A stretch of 64,000 nucleotides of DNA from Salipiger pallidus (GCF_014643635.1 NZ_BMJV01000012.1:1-64000); one strand, 5' to 3'. Shown: positions 38,925 through 47,682, numbered from the stretch's first letter. Made by a program: numbers and translations. Notes: a model not told the origin generated them from the letters alone.

Positions 38925-41054
38925 TCACTCCTGTCCGGCAACCTTTGCGGAAACATCCCGACCACTGGCTTGCGCCAAGGCGTTCATCACGTCCTCGGTT
39001 TTTAGCAATTCGGACAGCACAATGCCGTTCGGTGCCGATGGTCCGTAGACGGCATTGAAGGGGATGCCGTATCTGCCGAAACTCTCAAGGTAGCGGGAAA
39101 TGCGCGTGTCCGGGCGTGTCCAATCTGCCTGCATCGCCGTGACTCCAGGCGCTTCAAGCGCGCTCCGGACTGGCTCCCGATCGATGATAAGTGTCTTGTT
39201 CGCTTTGCAAGTCAGACACCAGTCAGCGGTCACATCGACAAAAACGACCTCTCCTGCGGACACGCGTTTCGCTATTTCCGAACGATCAAATGCGATCCAA
39301 GCCATTGCCAACTGCGGCGTCGAACGCGCAGGTGCTGATTGCTGCAAGAGAGGACCTGCGGCAATGGCCAGGACAAGGCTGGCTATGGCAATAGACCACC
39401 TGAATTGGGACTGCACATTCGGGAGAGATAGTATCAGAACGGCGAGACCGGACAACGCCGCGACCGCGATGACAGACGCAAGCCCGGCGACACCGTCGAG
39501 CACCCAGAACAGCCACACGGCGGTTGCAAGCAACAAAACCCCCATGACGCTTTTGATGATCAGCATCCATCGACCAGGCTTGGGCATGAATGCGACCAGA
39601 CGCGGGAACGCGGCGATGACGAGATAGGGCAGGGCGAGGCCGAGCCCGAGGCTCGTAAAGACGATGAGGATGTCCACGCCACGCCCGGCCAAAGCAAAGG
39701 CCACCGCGGTGCCGAGGAACGGTGCCGAACAAGGCGTCGCCATGACGGCACCGAACATGCCAGTGAAAAAGTCGGCGGAATACCCGTTGCGTCCTCCGGC
39801 CCCTGCAAGCCGCGTCTGCATGCCGTGTGGAAGGGCGAACTCGAACGCTCCGAACAGATTTGCCGAAAAGACGAGCAGGACAGCGATCATCGCCGCAAGA
39901 AACAGCGGGCTTTGAAACTGCAAACCCCACCCGACGCTGAGGCCTGCCGTCTGGAGCGCCCAGAGGACGAGCGCCAGACCCCACATGAACGTCATGATGC
40001 CGGCGCTGGCAGCGACGAAACCGAACCGGACACGGGTTGTGTCGTGATCGGTGTGTTTGAGCACAGACGACACCTTGATGGACAGCACCGGCAGCACGCA
40101 GGGCATCACATTCAGGATCAATCCGCCCAGCAGCGCGATCGCGGCAATCCAGATCAGTTCCATCATGTCCGGTGTCGTGGCGGCCAGTTCAAAGGGTGGT
40201 GCTATTCCTTGCGCCACGCGATCCGCGATGATCGTGAAGGCCCGGTTCTCGCCGTCGGTGACGGTAATCGACGGAGCCACTGTCACATCCGTATTCGACG
40301 AGAGGATCGGCAAGCGCGCCCAAAGCAAACGATCCTCTTCTCCCAAACGGATATCGGGTTTGCCAAGCGCAACACCCATACCCAGTTCGGGAAACACATC
40401 CGGCGACTGGAGTGGTTCATCGACGCGAAGGCTGACGATCAACTCCGTGAGGTCTTCGTCGATGAAGGCATTTGCCTCGCTGACGCCGCTCGTCTTGGCC
40501 CCTTCGGGGACGCGCTCGGAAAACGTACCGATCAGCCCAGCCGAAGTGCTGTCGATGACGTTGCCCCGTCCGAGGCGAAGTGACAGGTCAAACTCTTCCG
40601 GGACACAGACATTGGAGCACACCAGCAGTTTGACCTGCGCGGAAAGAGTCACAGGTGCGCCGGGATCTTTGAGCGTTATGCGCAGCGGAAAGACGACTTC
40701 ACCCGCATAACCAAAATTTTCGATGCCGAAGGCGGTGAAGCGCGTCGGGGCGGGCCACATGAATTCGACATCTGCGACGTTTTCGGAACCGCTCCATTCG
40801 ACCGAAGGCGGTATTCCCACCTCGCCCGCCGACCGCCAATAGGTCTTCCAGTTTTCGTTCAGTTGAAGGTGAAGCCCGGCTGACAGAGTCTGTGTGTTCT
40901 CGGGAACGCCGTCCTGTACACTAATGAGATGCGCGGTGAGTGGCGCGCTCTGGTATTCAGCAGAGGTTGCTGCCGCGACACTTCCAGAGACAACGGCCAG
41001 GAGCACGAAGGGAATAAGCAAAACCCGTCGCAGGATCAAAAGGCAATCGATCAA
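38925..41054 (-). CDS. dsbD: ScsB-type DsbD thiol:disulfide transporter
   Basis: A 709-residue protein: signal peptide, a large N-terminal periplasmic domain of the ScsB kind (HLISVQDGVPENTQTLSAGLHLQLNENWKTYWRSAGEVG, LVCSNVCVPEEFDLSLRLG with a Cys pair), eight membrane helices with the redox Cys in NVMPCVLPVLSIKV and MATPCSAPFLGTAVAFAL, and a C-terminal thioredoxin domain (VDVTADWCLTCKANKTLIID). It carries electrons from cytoplasmic thioredoxin to periplasmic partners. ScsB proteins are linked to copper tolerance, which fits the island. Confidence 0.93.
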   Translation of the reverse strand: MIDCLLILRRVLLIPFVLLAVVSGSVAAATSAEYQSAPLTAHLISVQDGVPENTQTLSAGLHLQLNENWKTYWRSAGEVGIPPSVEWSGSENVADVEFMWPAPTRFTAFGIENFGYAGEVVFPLRITLKDPGAPVTLSAQVKLLVCSNVCVPEEFDLSLRLGRGNVIDSTSAGLIGTFSERVPEGAKTSGVSEANAFIDEDLTELIVSLRVDEPLQSPDVFPELGMGVALGKPDIRLGEEDRLLWARLPILSSNTDVTVAPSITVTDGENRAFTIIADRVAQGIAPPFELAATTPDMMELIWIAAIALLGGLILNVMPCVLPVLSIKVSSVLKHTDHDTTRVRFGFVAASAGIMTFMWGLALVLWALQTAGLSVGWGLQFQSPLFLAAMIAVLLVFSANLFGAFEFALPHGMQTRLAGAGGRNGYSADFFTGMFGAVMATPCSAPFLGTAVAFALAGRGVDILIVFTSLGLGLALPYLVIAAFPRLVAFMPKPGRWMLIIKSVMGVLLLATAVWLFWVLDGVAGLASVIAVAALSGLAVLILSLPNVQSQFRWSIAIASLVLAIAAGPLLQQSAPARSTPQLAMAWIAFDRSEIAKRVSAGEVVFVDVTADWCLTCKANKTLIIDREPVRSALEAPGVTAMQADWTRPDTRISRYLESFGRYGIPFNAVYGPSAPNGIVLSELLKTEDVMNALAQASGRDVSAKVAGQE

Positions 41055-41111
41055 GATACCTGCTTCCTTCCCATATTTTCCGCAGATTTCGCCAGGACGG
41101 CGGAAATTGCG

Positions 41112-41336
41112 TCAAAGTCCACCTGTGGCAAAACCCTGACGACCGTCCGCACAGACAATTCGCGCAACGCCAGTCGCAGAAGATGAAAGGGTTCGACACC
41201 CATCCGGCAGAAGGTCTGACGCTTGCTTCGTGGACACGATAGCCTTCAGATCTAGGCAGTCTGCAAGGCTTCCCGCGCAACCTCCAAGTAATGTAACCAT
41301 CAACAGCAATACGAATACCTTTGCTTTCCCTCGCAC
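41112..41336 (-). CDS. Small lipoprotein
   Basis: A 74-residue protein starting with GTG 41336, just past the TGA of the upstream gene. The signal sequence ends in the lipobox LLGGC (Cys about residue 20). The rest is short with three further Cys (DCLDLK, DGCRTL, IVCADG). Unknown function; a plasmid-borne lgt (58084) could serve its lipidation. Confidence 0.55.
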   Translation of the reverse strand: MRGKAKVFVLLLMVTLLGGCAGSLADCLDLKAIVSTKQASDLLPDGCRTLSSSATGVARIVCADGRQGFATGGL

Positions 41337-41337
41337 A

Positions 41338-41640
41338 TCACTGCCTGTTGCGGGCGACGCTAGGAATCACGGAACTTATGGGCTCGGGCGCTTCCTCGAT
41401 AGTATCGTTTGCCTTGTCGGAATGGCACGATTTCCCCATGAATCTATGCATCACAAGATGCGCTCCAACGCACAACAGGAGCGGGGCGAAAGCCGATGCA
41501 TTGCCCCACATACCCGCAAGCGTTCCGCCAGCGAGAAAAAAACCGATCACGGGCAACAGCATCACAATGCAACACGCCATCATTCCGTAATGCATGAGCT
41601 TGTCTGTAATCGGCCTATTCTTGGGATTTTCGTCGTCCAT
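41338..41640 (-). CDS. DUF2933-like small membrane protein
   Basis: A 100-residue protein with two hydrophobic helices (YGMMACCIVMLLPVIGFFLAGG and APLLLCVGAHLVMHRFMGKSCH). The C-terminal H-x-x-M-H ... C-H pattern resembles DUF2933 proteins of copper/silver loci. A CueR-type promoter lies 29 bp upstream, so copper control is likely. It is coupled to the lipoprotein gene downstream. Confidence 0.65.
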   Translation of the reverse strand: MDDENPKNRPITDKLMHYGMMACCIVMLLPVIGFFLAGGTLAGMWGNASAFAPLLLCVGAHLVMHRFMGKSCHSDKANDTIEEAPEPISSVIPSVARNRQ

Positions 41641-41668
41641 GACACCCTCTTTGTCTCGTTCCTGGCGT

Positions 41669-41699
41669 CATTTGCGACCCTCCAGCAGGGTAAGGTCAA
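41669..41699 (-). promoter_or_regulatory. CueR-type promoter for the DUF2933-like gene
   Basis: On the minus strand TTGACC (41699-41694), a 19-bp spacer containing TTACCCTGCTGGAGGGT, and a -10 CAAATG (41674-41669). Confidence 0.65.
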
Positions 41700-41795
41700 G
41701 GATACAAATGGATACACTTCTCGCGGCCTTGTCAGGTTGCCTGATGCCGGGTCTCCCGTAAAAGACATGTACAAACCGTAGGCTAGGAGTGTGTC

Positions 41796-42356
41796 ATGAC
41801 GACATCGCGAAACAACAAGATCAATCGATGAAGCCTGTTGGGGTATGCGGCTGTCGCTTTGGTTGCACCAAGCGTGGTTCGAGCCGAAACCATTCGCCGC
41901 AACATTTCTTCTTTCCGAGTTCATGACTGGCAAGACCATTTCGACACGCTCGGCAAAGGGATCATCATCTCAGACACCGTGACGATGGCGCTACAGCACT
42001 GGACAGCGGACGGCGAGATGCGGATTTACCCGACATCCGTTCCGCTGACCGACGAACTCACCAAACGCGGTTACACTGAAGTGGTGGAAAAACGCAAAAA
42101 CCCCAGTTGGGCGCCGACGCCCTCCATGCGGGAACGCAATCCGGAATGGCCGGCACGTATCGAGGGGGGTGATCCGGACAACCCCTTGGGTACTCGCGCA
42201 CTGTACCTGTCGTGGCAGTACTACCGTATTCACGGGACACAGGACACGCGCAAGATCGGCCGCCGGTCGTCAAACGGCTGCATCGGTTTGTTCAACGAAC
42301 AGATCGAGGAAGTCTACGAGCGAGCGCCTGTCGGCACTCAAGTCAAACTCATCTGA
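41796..42356 (+). pseudogene. L,D-transpeptidase with in-frame stop in its Tat signal
   Basis: Reading from ATG 41796 (ribosome site TAGGAG) gives MTTSRNNKINR, then TGA (41829-41831), then SLLGYAAVALVAPSVVRAETI in the same frame. Restoring Arg at the TGA gives NRRSLLG, a twin-arginine signal, so a CGA-to-TGA change is likely. The body is an ErfK/YkuD-type L,D-transpeptidase (LGTRALYLSWQYYRIHGTQDTRKIGRRSSNGCIGLFNEQIEEVYERAPVGT). The conserved Arg after S-x-G-C-x is Gly here, unlike the intact paralogues at 52508 and 55146. Decay is likely; a restart at TTG 41838 would lack the RR motif. Confidence 0.75.
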
Positions 42357-42384
42357 CCCAACGGGCAAGGCGGAAGATACAGGC

Positions 42385-42843
42385 ATGGACAAATTAACTG
42401 CGCTGATTGGTGCCGTTTTTGTTATCGGCGGGGGTTTTGCCGTTTGGCAGTTCGTTGGAGCCGAAGATTTAGCGGTTGGCCACTCCATGACGCCACCTGA
42501 CACAAGCGAGATTGCCGAAGGCGATCCGATCGTCCAGGTCCAGCTGCCTGACGCACTCTCGCAGCAGGCGGCGCTTGGGAAGAACATATTCGAGGCAAAA
42601 TGTTCCGAGTGTCACGGCGAAAATGCCGCCGGTCGCAACGGTGTTGCGCCGCCTCTCGTGCACAAGATCTACGAACCGAGCCACCATTCGGACATGGCTT
42701 TTGTTCTGGCAGCTCAAAACGGCGTCCGTGCACATCACTGGAATTTCGGTAATATGCCTAAGATCGAGGGATTGACCCAAGGAGACGTCAAGATGGTGGC
42801 CGCCTATGTCCGCGAATTGCAGCGGGCCAACGGGATCAACTGA
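42385..42843 (+). CDS. Membrane-anchored monohaem cytochrome c
   Basis: A 152-residue protein with an N-terminal anchor (LTALIGAVFVIGGGFAVWQFV) and one haem site, EAKCSECHGENAAGRNGVAPPLVHKIYEP, with NFGNMPKIEGLTQGDVKMVAAYVREL giving the Met ligand. Class I small cytochrome c. It ends with TGATG coupling to the next gene. It starts a run of cytochrome genes leading to the multicopper oxidase. Confidence 0.88.
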   Translation: MDKLTALIGAVFVIGGGFAVWQFVGAEDLAVGHSMTPPDTSEIAEGDPIVQVQLPDALSQQAALGKNIFEAKCSECHGENAAGRNGVAPPLVHKIYEPSHHSDMAFVLAAQNGVRAHHWNFGNMPKIEGLTQGDVKMVAAYVRELQRANGIN

Positions 42844-43169
42844 TGCGTTGGTCGAAGACGAACCGATGGATTCTGTCGGCCGTTTTCGGCCTTTTCCTTG
42901 TAGTACTCGGGGTGCCAGAGGCGCCGGTATATCATGGTGAAACGTCGTTGGGGCAGGAATACCATGGTCACGAAGACGCAGGGCCATCGACCGAGGCCTC
43001 TGGCCACTGCCATCCAGGCCTCGATTGTTCTGTCCCGGCAGCGTTATTGCTTCAGCCGAACATGGCGTACGAGCCTTCTTTTCTGAAAGCCGTCATGCAA
43101 GACGGCGCGATCCAACGAACCGAATTGCGCCCGATCAGCGATCCTCCACCGCCCCGACGGTGGGTCTGA
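42843..43169 (+). CDS. Small exported protein, unknown
   Basis: A 108-residue protein with an N-terminal helix (ILSAVFGLFLVVLGVPEAPVY), a His-rich segment (YHGETSLGQEYHGHEDAG ... GHCHPGLDCSVPAALLLQPN) and a Pro-rich tail. It resembles small DUF2946-like periplasmic metal proteins in length and His/Cys placement, without a firm match. Translation is coupled to the upstream cytochrome (overlap TGATG). Confidence 0.55.
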   Translation: MRWSKTNRWILSAVFGLFLVVLGVPEAPVYHGETSLGQEYHGHEDAGPSTEASGHCHPGLDCSVPAALLLQPNMAYEPSFLKAVMQDGAIQRTELRPISDPPPPRRWV

Positions 43170-43212
43170 TTTCACATCGCTCGAAAAGCAGACCCAAAGA
43201 AGGATCGAAGAC

Positions 43213-43806
43213 ATGAAAAAGACGACTATCGTGGCGGCAGTGTTGATTGCAGGTACTGCGGTCACGGCATTCGCGCATAGCGGTGCCACCGGCATCGTGA
43301 AAGAGCGCATGGATGCCATGCTTGCAATGGGGAAGGCGGTCAAGACCGTGGCCCCGATGATGCGGGGCGAAACGGCCTATGACGCAGAAACAGTGCGCGA
43401 TGCCGCGCGCCTGTTCCAGCAGCACGCCGGTGAGAGCATGACAAAGCTGTTCCCAGAGGGCACAGGGGGCATGCCCTCGGAAGCCAAGGACGAGGTGTGG
43501 ACCGACTGGGAGCGCTTCGCGGCATTGGCAAGTCAGCTGGAAGAATACTCTGAGGGCCTGGAACGCGCAGCCGACAATGGATTGGGCGGCATGAGCGGCA
43601 ATACCTCCATGGATGGCGCCTCGATGATGGGCGGCGGGTCAATGATGGGAGGCGATACAACCATGATGGGCGGGAGCACGATGATGGGCCGAGGCGACAT
43701 GATGGATGCGGCCGCCATTGCCGAAATGCCCGCCGACGCAGCATTCGCGATGACGACCCAGGTCTGTTCCGCATGCCATGAACGCTTCCGGGCGGAAGAA
43801 GACTGA
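43213..43806 (+). CDS. Cytochrome c'-type protein with Met-rich insertion
   Basis: A 197-residue protein with a signal peptide (TIVAAVLIAGTAVTAFA). The four-helix c' pattern is present (GIVKERMDAMLAMGKAVKTVAPMMRG, FPEGTGGMPSEAKDEVWTDWERFAALASQLEEYSEGLERAA) with the C-terminal haem site VCSACHERFRAEED. Between helices 3 and 4, about residues 125-165 hold repeated MMGG units (about ten Met), absent from ordinary cytochrome c'. Met-rich tracts bind Cu(I), so this insert may tie copper binding to the haem domain. Confidence 0.85.
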   Translation: MKKTTIVAAVLIAGTAVTAFAHSGATGIVKERMDAMLAMGKAVKTVAPMMRGETAYDAETVRDAARLFQQHAGESMTKLFPEGTGGMPSEAKDEVWTDWERFAALASQLEEYSEGLERAADNGLGGMSGNTSMDGASMMGGGSMMGGDTTMMGGSTMMGRGDMMDAAAIAEMPADAAFAMTTQVCSACHERFRAEED

Positions 43807-43808
43807 CC

Positions 43809-44726
43809 ATGCGCCGGTTCTTGACACTCGTCAGCGGGGCCGCCGTGCTCGGCGCGGCCAGCCTCGGCGTCGTGATTGCATGGCCTGTCGGCAGTGCAGT
43901 GACTCCGATTGCAATAGAGGGCAATGTCGACCGGGGCGCATATCTGGCGCGCGCCAGTGGGTGCATTGCCTGTCATACCAATTTTGAAGCGGGCGGCGCA
44001 CCACTTGCCGGAGGGGCGCCGCTCGAAACCCCGTTCGGAACGTTCTACCCGCCCAACCTGACGACAGACCCGGAACATGGCATGGGCGAATGGACGGCAG
44101 AACAGTTCGCAAAAGCCGTGCGGCAAGGCATCGGCCCCGATGGAACGCCGTACTATCCGTCTTTCCCGTACACCTTCTATGCGGATTTTTCTGATCAGGA
44201 TATCGCTGACCTCTGGGCGGCGTTTCAAACCGTGCCGCCCGTGGACGAGCCTGCACCAGAAAATGATGTCAGCTTCCCATTCGACCAACGATGGGGGCTG
44301 AAGCTCTGGCGAGCGGCGTTCTTCTACGATCCGGATACCGAACCGATTGAAGGGCGAAGCGACGCATGGAATCGAGGACGGGAATTGGTGCGCGGTGCGG
44401 CACATTGCGGAGCCTGCCATACGCCGCGCAATCTTGCGGGAGGCCGCGATATCGGTGCTTCCTTTGCAGGCAACGCCCAGCTTCCCGGTGGCAGCAAGGC
44501 CCCCGCGATACGGCCAAAAGACCTGGTCAAAAATGACTGGACGGTTTCAAACCTCGCTTATGCGCTCCAGACCGGCATCACCCCTTCGGGCGATGCTTTC
44601 GGCGGCAGCATGGCGGAAGTGGTTCGCGAGGGAACTCGGTTTCTGACACCTGCCGATCGCGAAGCGATGGCGCTTTTCCTGCTGAACAAGGACACGGTCG
44701 AGGCGGAGAACCCCGCGTCGAACTAA
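43809..44726 (+). CDS. Dihaem cytochrome c
   Basis: A 305-residue cytochrome: signal anchor (FLTLVSGAAVLGAASLGVVIAWPVG), then two haem sites, ASGCIACHTNFEAGG and GAAHCGACHTPRNLAGG, each with a downstream Met or equivalent. It resembles the cytochrome subunits of alcohol, aldehyde and gluconate dehydrogenases, but no such dehydrogenase is adjacent. Here it is followed by a multicopper oxidase and may pass or receive electrons with it. Confidence 0.88.
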   Translation: MRRFLTLVSGAAVLGAASLGVVIAWPVGSAVTPIAIEGNVDRGAYLARASGCIACHTNFEAGGAPLAGGAPLETPFGTFYPPNLTTDPEHGMGEWTAEQFAKAVRQGIGPDGTPYYPSFPYTFYADFSDQDIADLWAAFQTVPPVDEPAPENDVSFPFDQRWGLKLWRAAFFYDPDTEPIEGRSDAWNRGRELVRGAAHCGACHTPRNLAGGRDIGASFAGNAQLPGGSKAPAIRPKDLVKNDWTVSNLAYALQTGITPSGDAFGGSMAEVVREGTRFLTPADREAMALFLLNKDTVEAENPASN

Positions 44727-44732
44727 CACCAC

Positions 44733-44753
44733 GCGGGGGCAACACGCCCCCGC
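44733..44753 (+). terminator. Hairpin between cytochrome and oxidase genes
   Basis: GCGGGGGC (44733-44740) pairs with GCCCCCGC (44746-44753), followed by TTTCTC. A weak terminator or RNA-stabilising hairpin within the cytochrome-oxidase operon. Confidence 0.6.
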
Positions 44754-44769
44754 TTTCTCGAGGATCGAA

Positions 44770-46164
44770 ATGAGACAAACACGTCGGGATTTCTTGCGCC
44801 ATGCAACACTGGCGGCCTGCGCGGCGGCCATCCCGCAGTCGGCTTTTGCCGCGACCCCGTTCGAGGACCTGATTGCCAAGGTTGCACGTCGACAGCTTCT
44901 TCCGGACACCTACCCGGAAACAGAGATCTGGGGCTATGACGGCCTCGTTCCGGCCCCGGAAATCAGGGTCACACAAGGCGATCGGGTGCGTCGCAGGTTT
45001 CGCAACGAGGTACCCGATCCCAGTTCGGTTCACTGGCACGGAATCCGGATCGACAACGCGATGGATGGCGTTTCAGGGCTGACCCAAGAGGCCGTAGCGC
45101 CGGGTGGAACCTTTGACTACGACTTCGTCGTACCGGACGCGGGCACCTATTGGTATCACGCGCATAATCGCTCATACGAGCAAGTCGCGCGTGGTCTGCG
45201 CGGTGCCTTGATCGTCGAAGAGGTCGATGGACCGGACATCGACCGCGAGGAAGTCATCGTTCTGGAGGACTGGTTGCTCGACCCTGAGAGCGGGCAGCTG
45301 TTCGACAATTTCGAACAGCCCATGATGATGAGCCACGGTGGACGTACCGGCAACTTTATCACGACCAACGGGCGCTATGACCTGACCTTGCCCGCGCAGC
45401 GCAACGAGCGCATTCGCTTGCGGATCATCAACGCAGCAAGCGCTCGAATTTTCCCGCTGAGGCTCTCTGGATTCAGTGGCTGGACGGTGGCCGTGGATGG
45501 AATGCCAACCGGCCAACCCCAGTCGGTTGACGGCGAGTTGATCCTCGGCCCGGCACAGCGCGTCGACTTAATTGTGGATGTGACCGAAGACGAAGGCGGC
45601 ACCGCCCAATTGCTTCGCATCGGCGATGATGATCAACTGACCCCGTTGGTGAGTTTTCTGGTCAACGGCACAGCCAGTTCAGTACCAAGAGGCAAGCCAC
45701 TGCCGTTGCCGCCGAACCCCGCGGCACACGCCCCGGACCTTGCCGATGCGCGTGATTTGCGACTGGTCATGTCCGGCGGGGCAATGGGGCGAATGCAGTC
45801 CGCATTGCTTGGCGGGGAACGTCTTGGATTCCGTCAGCTTGCCCAAGCGGGCAAATTCTGGGCCCTGAATGATGTCGCCGAAATGACCTACACGCCACTG
45901 GCCGATCTATCCCTGAACGAGCCGGTGCGCCTGAAGATCGAGAACCAGACCGTTTTCCCACATGCGATGCACCTGCACGGGATGCATTTCCGCGAGCTGC
46001 GCCCCGACGGCGCGTTCGGGCCGATGCGGGACACGATCCTGTTGGCCGGCAACGAGTCCCGGGAGATCGCCTTTACGGCAGACAATCCCGGCAAGTGGCT
46101 GTTCCATTGCCACATGCTCAGCCACGCCGCATCTGGCATGACAACCTGGATACGGGTCACATGA
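44770..46164 (+). CDS. Tat-exported multicopper oxidase
   Basis: A 464-residue oxidase with a Tat signal (MRQTRRDFLRHATLAACAAAIPQSAFA). All four copper-ligand motifs are present: HWHG (about residue 93), WYHAH (about 134), HAMHLHGMHF (about 397) and FHCHMLSHAASGM (about 448) with the T1 Cys and Met. The three-cupredoxin layout resembles CueO/CopA/SufI proteins. Likely oxidises Cu(I) in the periplasm. Overlaps the next cytochrome gene by ATGA. Confidence 0.92.
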   Translation: MRQTRRDFLRHATLAACAAAIPQSAFAATPFEDLIAKVARRQLLPDTYPETEIWGYDGLVPAPEIRVTQGDRVRRRFRNEVPDPSSVHWHGIRIDNAMDGVSGLTQEAVAPGGTFDYDFVVPDAGTYWYHAHNRSYEQVARGLRGALIVEEVDGPDIDREEVIVLEDWLLDPESGQLFDNFEQPMMMSHGGRTGNFITTNGRYDLTLPAQRNERIRLRIINAASARIFPLRLSGFSGWTVAVDGMPTGQPQSVDGELILGPAQRVDLIVDVTEDEGGTAQLLRIGDDDQLTPLVSFLVNGTASSVPRGKPLPLPPNPAAHAPDLADARDLRLVMSGGAMGRMQSALLGGERLGFRQLAQAGKFWALNDVAEMTYTPLADLSLNEPVRLKIENQTVFPHAMHLHGMHFRELRPDGAFGPMRDTILLAGNESREIAFTADNPGKWLFHCHMLSHAASGMTTWIRVT

Positions 46165-46643
46165 GATATCTCGTTTGGTCCCTTCCGATCACTGTCGCAG
46201 CAGCCGCCTTCACGTATTGGCTCTCGACCAGTGCATCCTCGGATGTCGGCAGCGCGTCCAGGGCGGAGAGCTACGACATCGAAGAAGGCGCGTTGCTCTA
46301 CGCAGAAAACTGTGCGTCTTGTCATGGCGCGGGTCTGGAAGGCCAGCCGGAATGGCGAACGCCCGGCGCGGATGGGCGCCTGCCAGCACCACCACATGAT
46401 GAGACGGGTCACACCTGGCATCATCCTGACAGCCTGCTCTTCGATTACACAAAACTGGGGGGTGCGGCGCTTCTGGCGCGTCAGGGCGTCGAATTCGACA
46501 GTGGCATGCCCGGTTTCGCAGACGTGCTGACCGACCAGCAAATTCACAACATCCTGGCCTTCATCCGGTCCACCTGGCCAGACCGCATCCGCGAAGTCCA
46601 GGCCGCGCGGACAGAAGCCGACGAACAACGGGGAGAGAACTAA
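46161..46643 (+). CDS. Monohaem cytochrome c, anchored
   Basis: A 160-residue protein with an N-terminal anchor (LVWSLPITVAAAAFTYWL), one haem site ENCASCHGAGLEGQPEWRTPGADGRLPAPPHDETGHTWHH and a GMPGFADVLTDQQIHNILAFIRSTW Met-ligand region. The RTPGADGRLPAPPHD..GHTWHH segment recurs in cytochromes encoded beside multicopper oxidases. Coupled to the oxidase gene, so a likely electron partner. Confidence 0.88.
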   Translation: MRYLVWSLPITVAAAAFTYWLSTSASSDVGSASRAESYDIEEGALLYAENCASCHGAGLEGQPEWRTPGADGRLPAPPHDETGHTWHHPDSLLFDYTKLGGAALLARQGVEFDSGMPGFADVLTDQQIHNILAFIRSTWPDRIREVQAARTEADEQRGEN

Positions 46644-46644
46644 A

Positions 46645-47376
46645 ATGCGTTTCAGACAAGCCTTCACGACGGTCGCGATAGCTGCCTTGCTTCCGATACC
46701 GGCACTCGCGGACGAACTGTCAGAGTCCCGGGTCAAGGAACTTGTGCTCGAGGCAATCCGCGAGAACCCGGAGATTGTCATGGAGGCCGTGGCGATCCTC
46801 GAACAAAGGCAGGCGCAAGCGCAGGAGCTCAGTCAGGCCCAAGTTCTGAATGACCAGCGCGATCTGATCGAGAACGATCCGAATGCGCCGGTTCTCGGCA
46901 ACCTGGAAGGGGACGTCACTGTTGTGGAATTTTTCGACTACAACTGTCCCTATTGTCGGCGGGTCAAACCCGAGGTGCGGGCTTTGATCGAAGACGATCC
47001 CAACATTCGCCTCGTCTATCGTGAATGGCCCATTCTCGGAGACGGATCGGTGTTTGCCGCGAAAGCGGCCTTGGCAGCGCGCAAGCAGGACAAATACGAA
47101 GAGTTTCACTGGGCAATGATGGGGCTGGAAGGCCGCGCGGAAGAGGCCTCCGTGCTGCGCGTGGCCGAGGAGATCGGCCTGGATATCGCGCAGTTGCGCA
47201 AGGACATGGAGGCCCCCGAGGTCGAAGAGCACATTGCGACCTCCATGCAACTGACCCAAGCTCTGGGCTTTAACGGCACGCCGTCTTTCGTGATCGGGGA
47301 TGCGCTGGTCCCGGGCTTCGTCGAAAAGGCGCAGCTTGCCGACTTGGTCGAGGAAGCCCGCAAAGTCGAAGACTGA
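46645..47376 (+). CDS. DsbA-family disulfide oxidoreductase
   Basis: A 243-residue protein: signal peptide, an N-terminal helical arm (LVLEAIRENPEIVMEAVAILEQRQAQAQ, the ScsC/BdbD-type oligomerisation arm), then a thioredoxin domain with the CPYC site in FFDYNCPYCRRVKPEVRAL and FNGTPSFVIGDALVPGF holding cis-Pro. ScsC-like proteins protect against copper with ScsB, encoded at 38925. It follows the cytochrome by 1 bp; a bidirectional hairpin (47389) follows. Confidence 0.9.
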   Translation: MRFRQAFTTVAIAALLPIPALADELSESRVKELVLEAIRENPEIVMEAVAILEQRQAQAQELSQAQVLNDQRDLIENDPNAPVLGNLEGDVTVVEFFDYNCPYCRRVKPEVRALIEDDPNIRLVYREWPILGDGSVFAAKAALAARKQDKYEEFHWAMMGLEGRAEEASVLRVAEEIGLDIAQLRKDMEAPEVEEHIATSMQLTQALGFNGTPSFVIGDALVPGFVEKAQLADLVEEARKVED

Positions 47377-47388
47377 AATTCTGTGCCC

Positions 47389-47408
47389 GGACCACCCTTG
47401 GGTGGTCC
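47389..47408. terminator. Bidirectional terminator hairpin
   Basis: GGACCACCC (47389-47397) and GGGTGGTCC (47400-47408) form a perfect stem, extended by TGCC/GGCA outside. It lies between the convergent dsbA-like and copZ genes. Confidence 0.7.
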
Positions 47409-47418
47409 AGGCACTGCA

Positions 47419-47628
47419 TCAAGCGGCCGCAGGTTCCACGTTGTAGCCCGCATCCCGAATGATCGCTTGGACCTGATCGGCTGGTAACACGCTGTCGACA
47501 TGCACCTGTCGGGCAGAAAGGTCACATTCTACGCCTGCATTCGGATCTGCGCTCTTCACCGCGCTTTCGATTGCTGCGGTGCAATGCCCACAGCTCATGT
47601 CCGGAACGCTGAACTTCATCGGAACCAC
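47419..47628 (-). CDS. copZ: CopZ-like copper chaperone
   Basis: A 69-residue HMA domain: MKFSVPDMSCGHCTAAIESAVKSADPNAGVECDL, with the MSCGHC metal site, and AIIRDAGYNVE at the end. Delivers Cu(I) to P1B-1 ATPases such as the one divergently encoded at 47772. ATG 47619 (MKFSV) is a possible start. A CueR-type box lies upstream. Confidence 0.9.
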   Translation of the reverse strand: MVPMKFSVPDMSCGHCTAAIESAVKSADPNAGVECDLSARQVHVDSVLPADQVQAIIRDAGYNVEPAAA

Positions 47629-47651
47629 TCCTTGATCTGATTTCTATCGGT

Positions 47652-47682
47652 GACATGGGGCTTCCCCCCGCTGGAAGGTCAA
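47652..47682 (-). promoter_or_regulatory. CueR-type promoter for copZ
   Basis: On the minus strand TTGACC (47682-47677), then TTCCAGCGGGGGGAAGC in a 19-bp spacer and a weak -10 CATGTC (47657-47652). Confidence 0.75.

Noticed and set aside
42843-43169. Possible CopB- or PcoE-type copper protein
   Set aside because: His/Cys content is suggestive but there is no matching repeat or domain, so it is left as unknown.
43620-43700. Repeated ATGATGGGCGG units as a possible repeat array or CRISPR-like element
   Set aside because: They are in-frame codons for the Met/Gly-rich insert of the cytochrome c' gene, with irregular spacing and no spacers.
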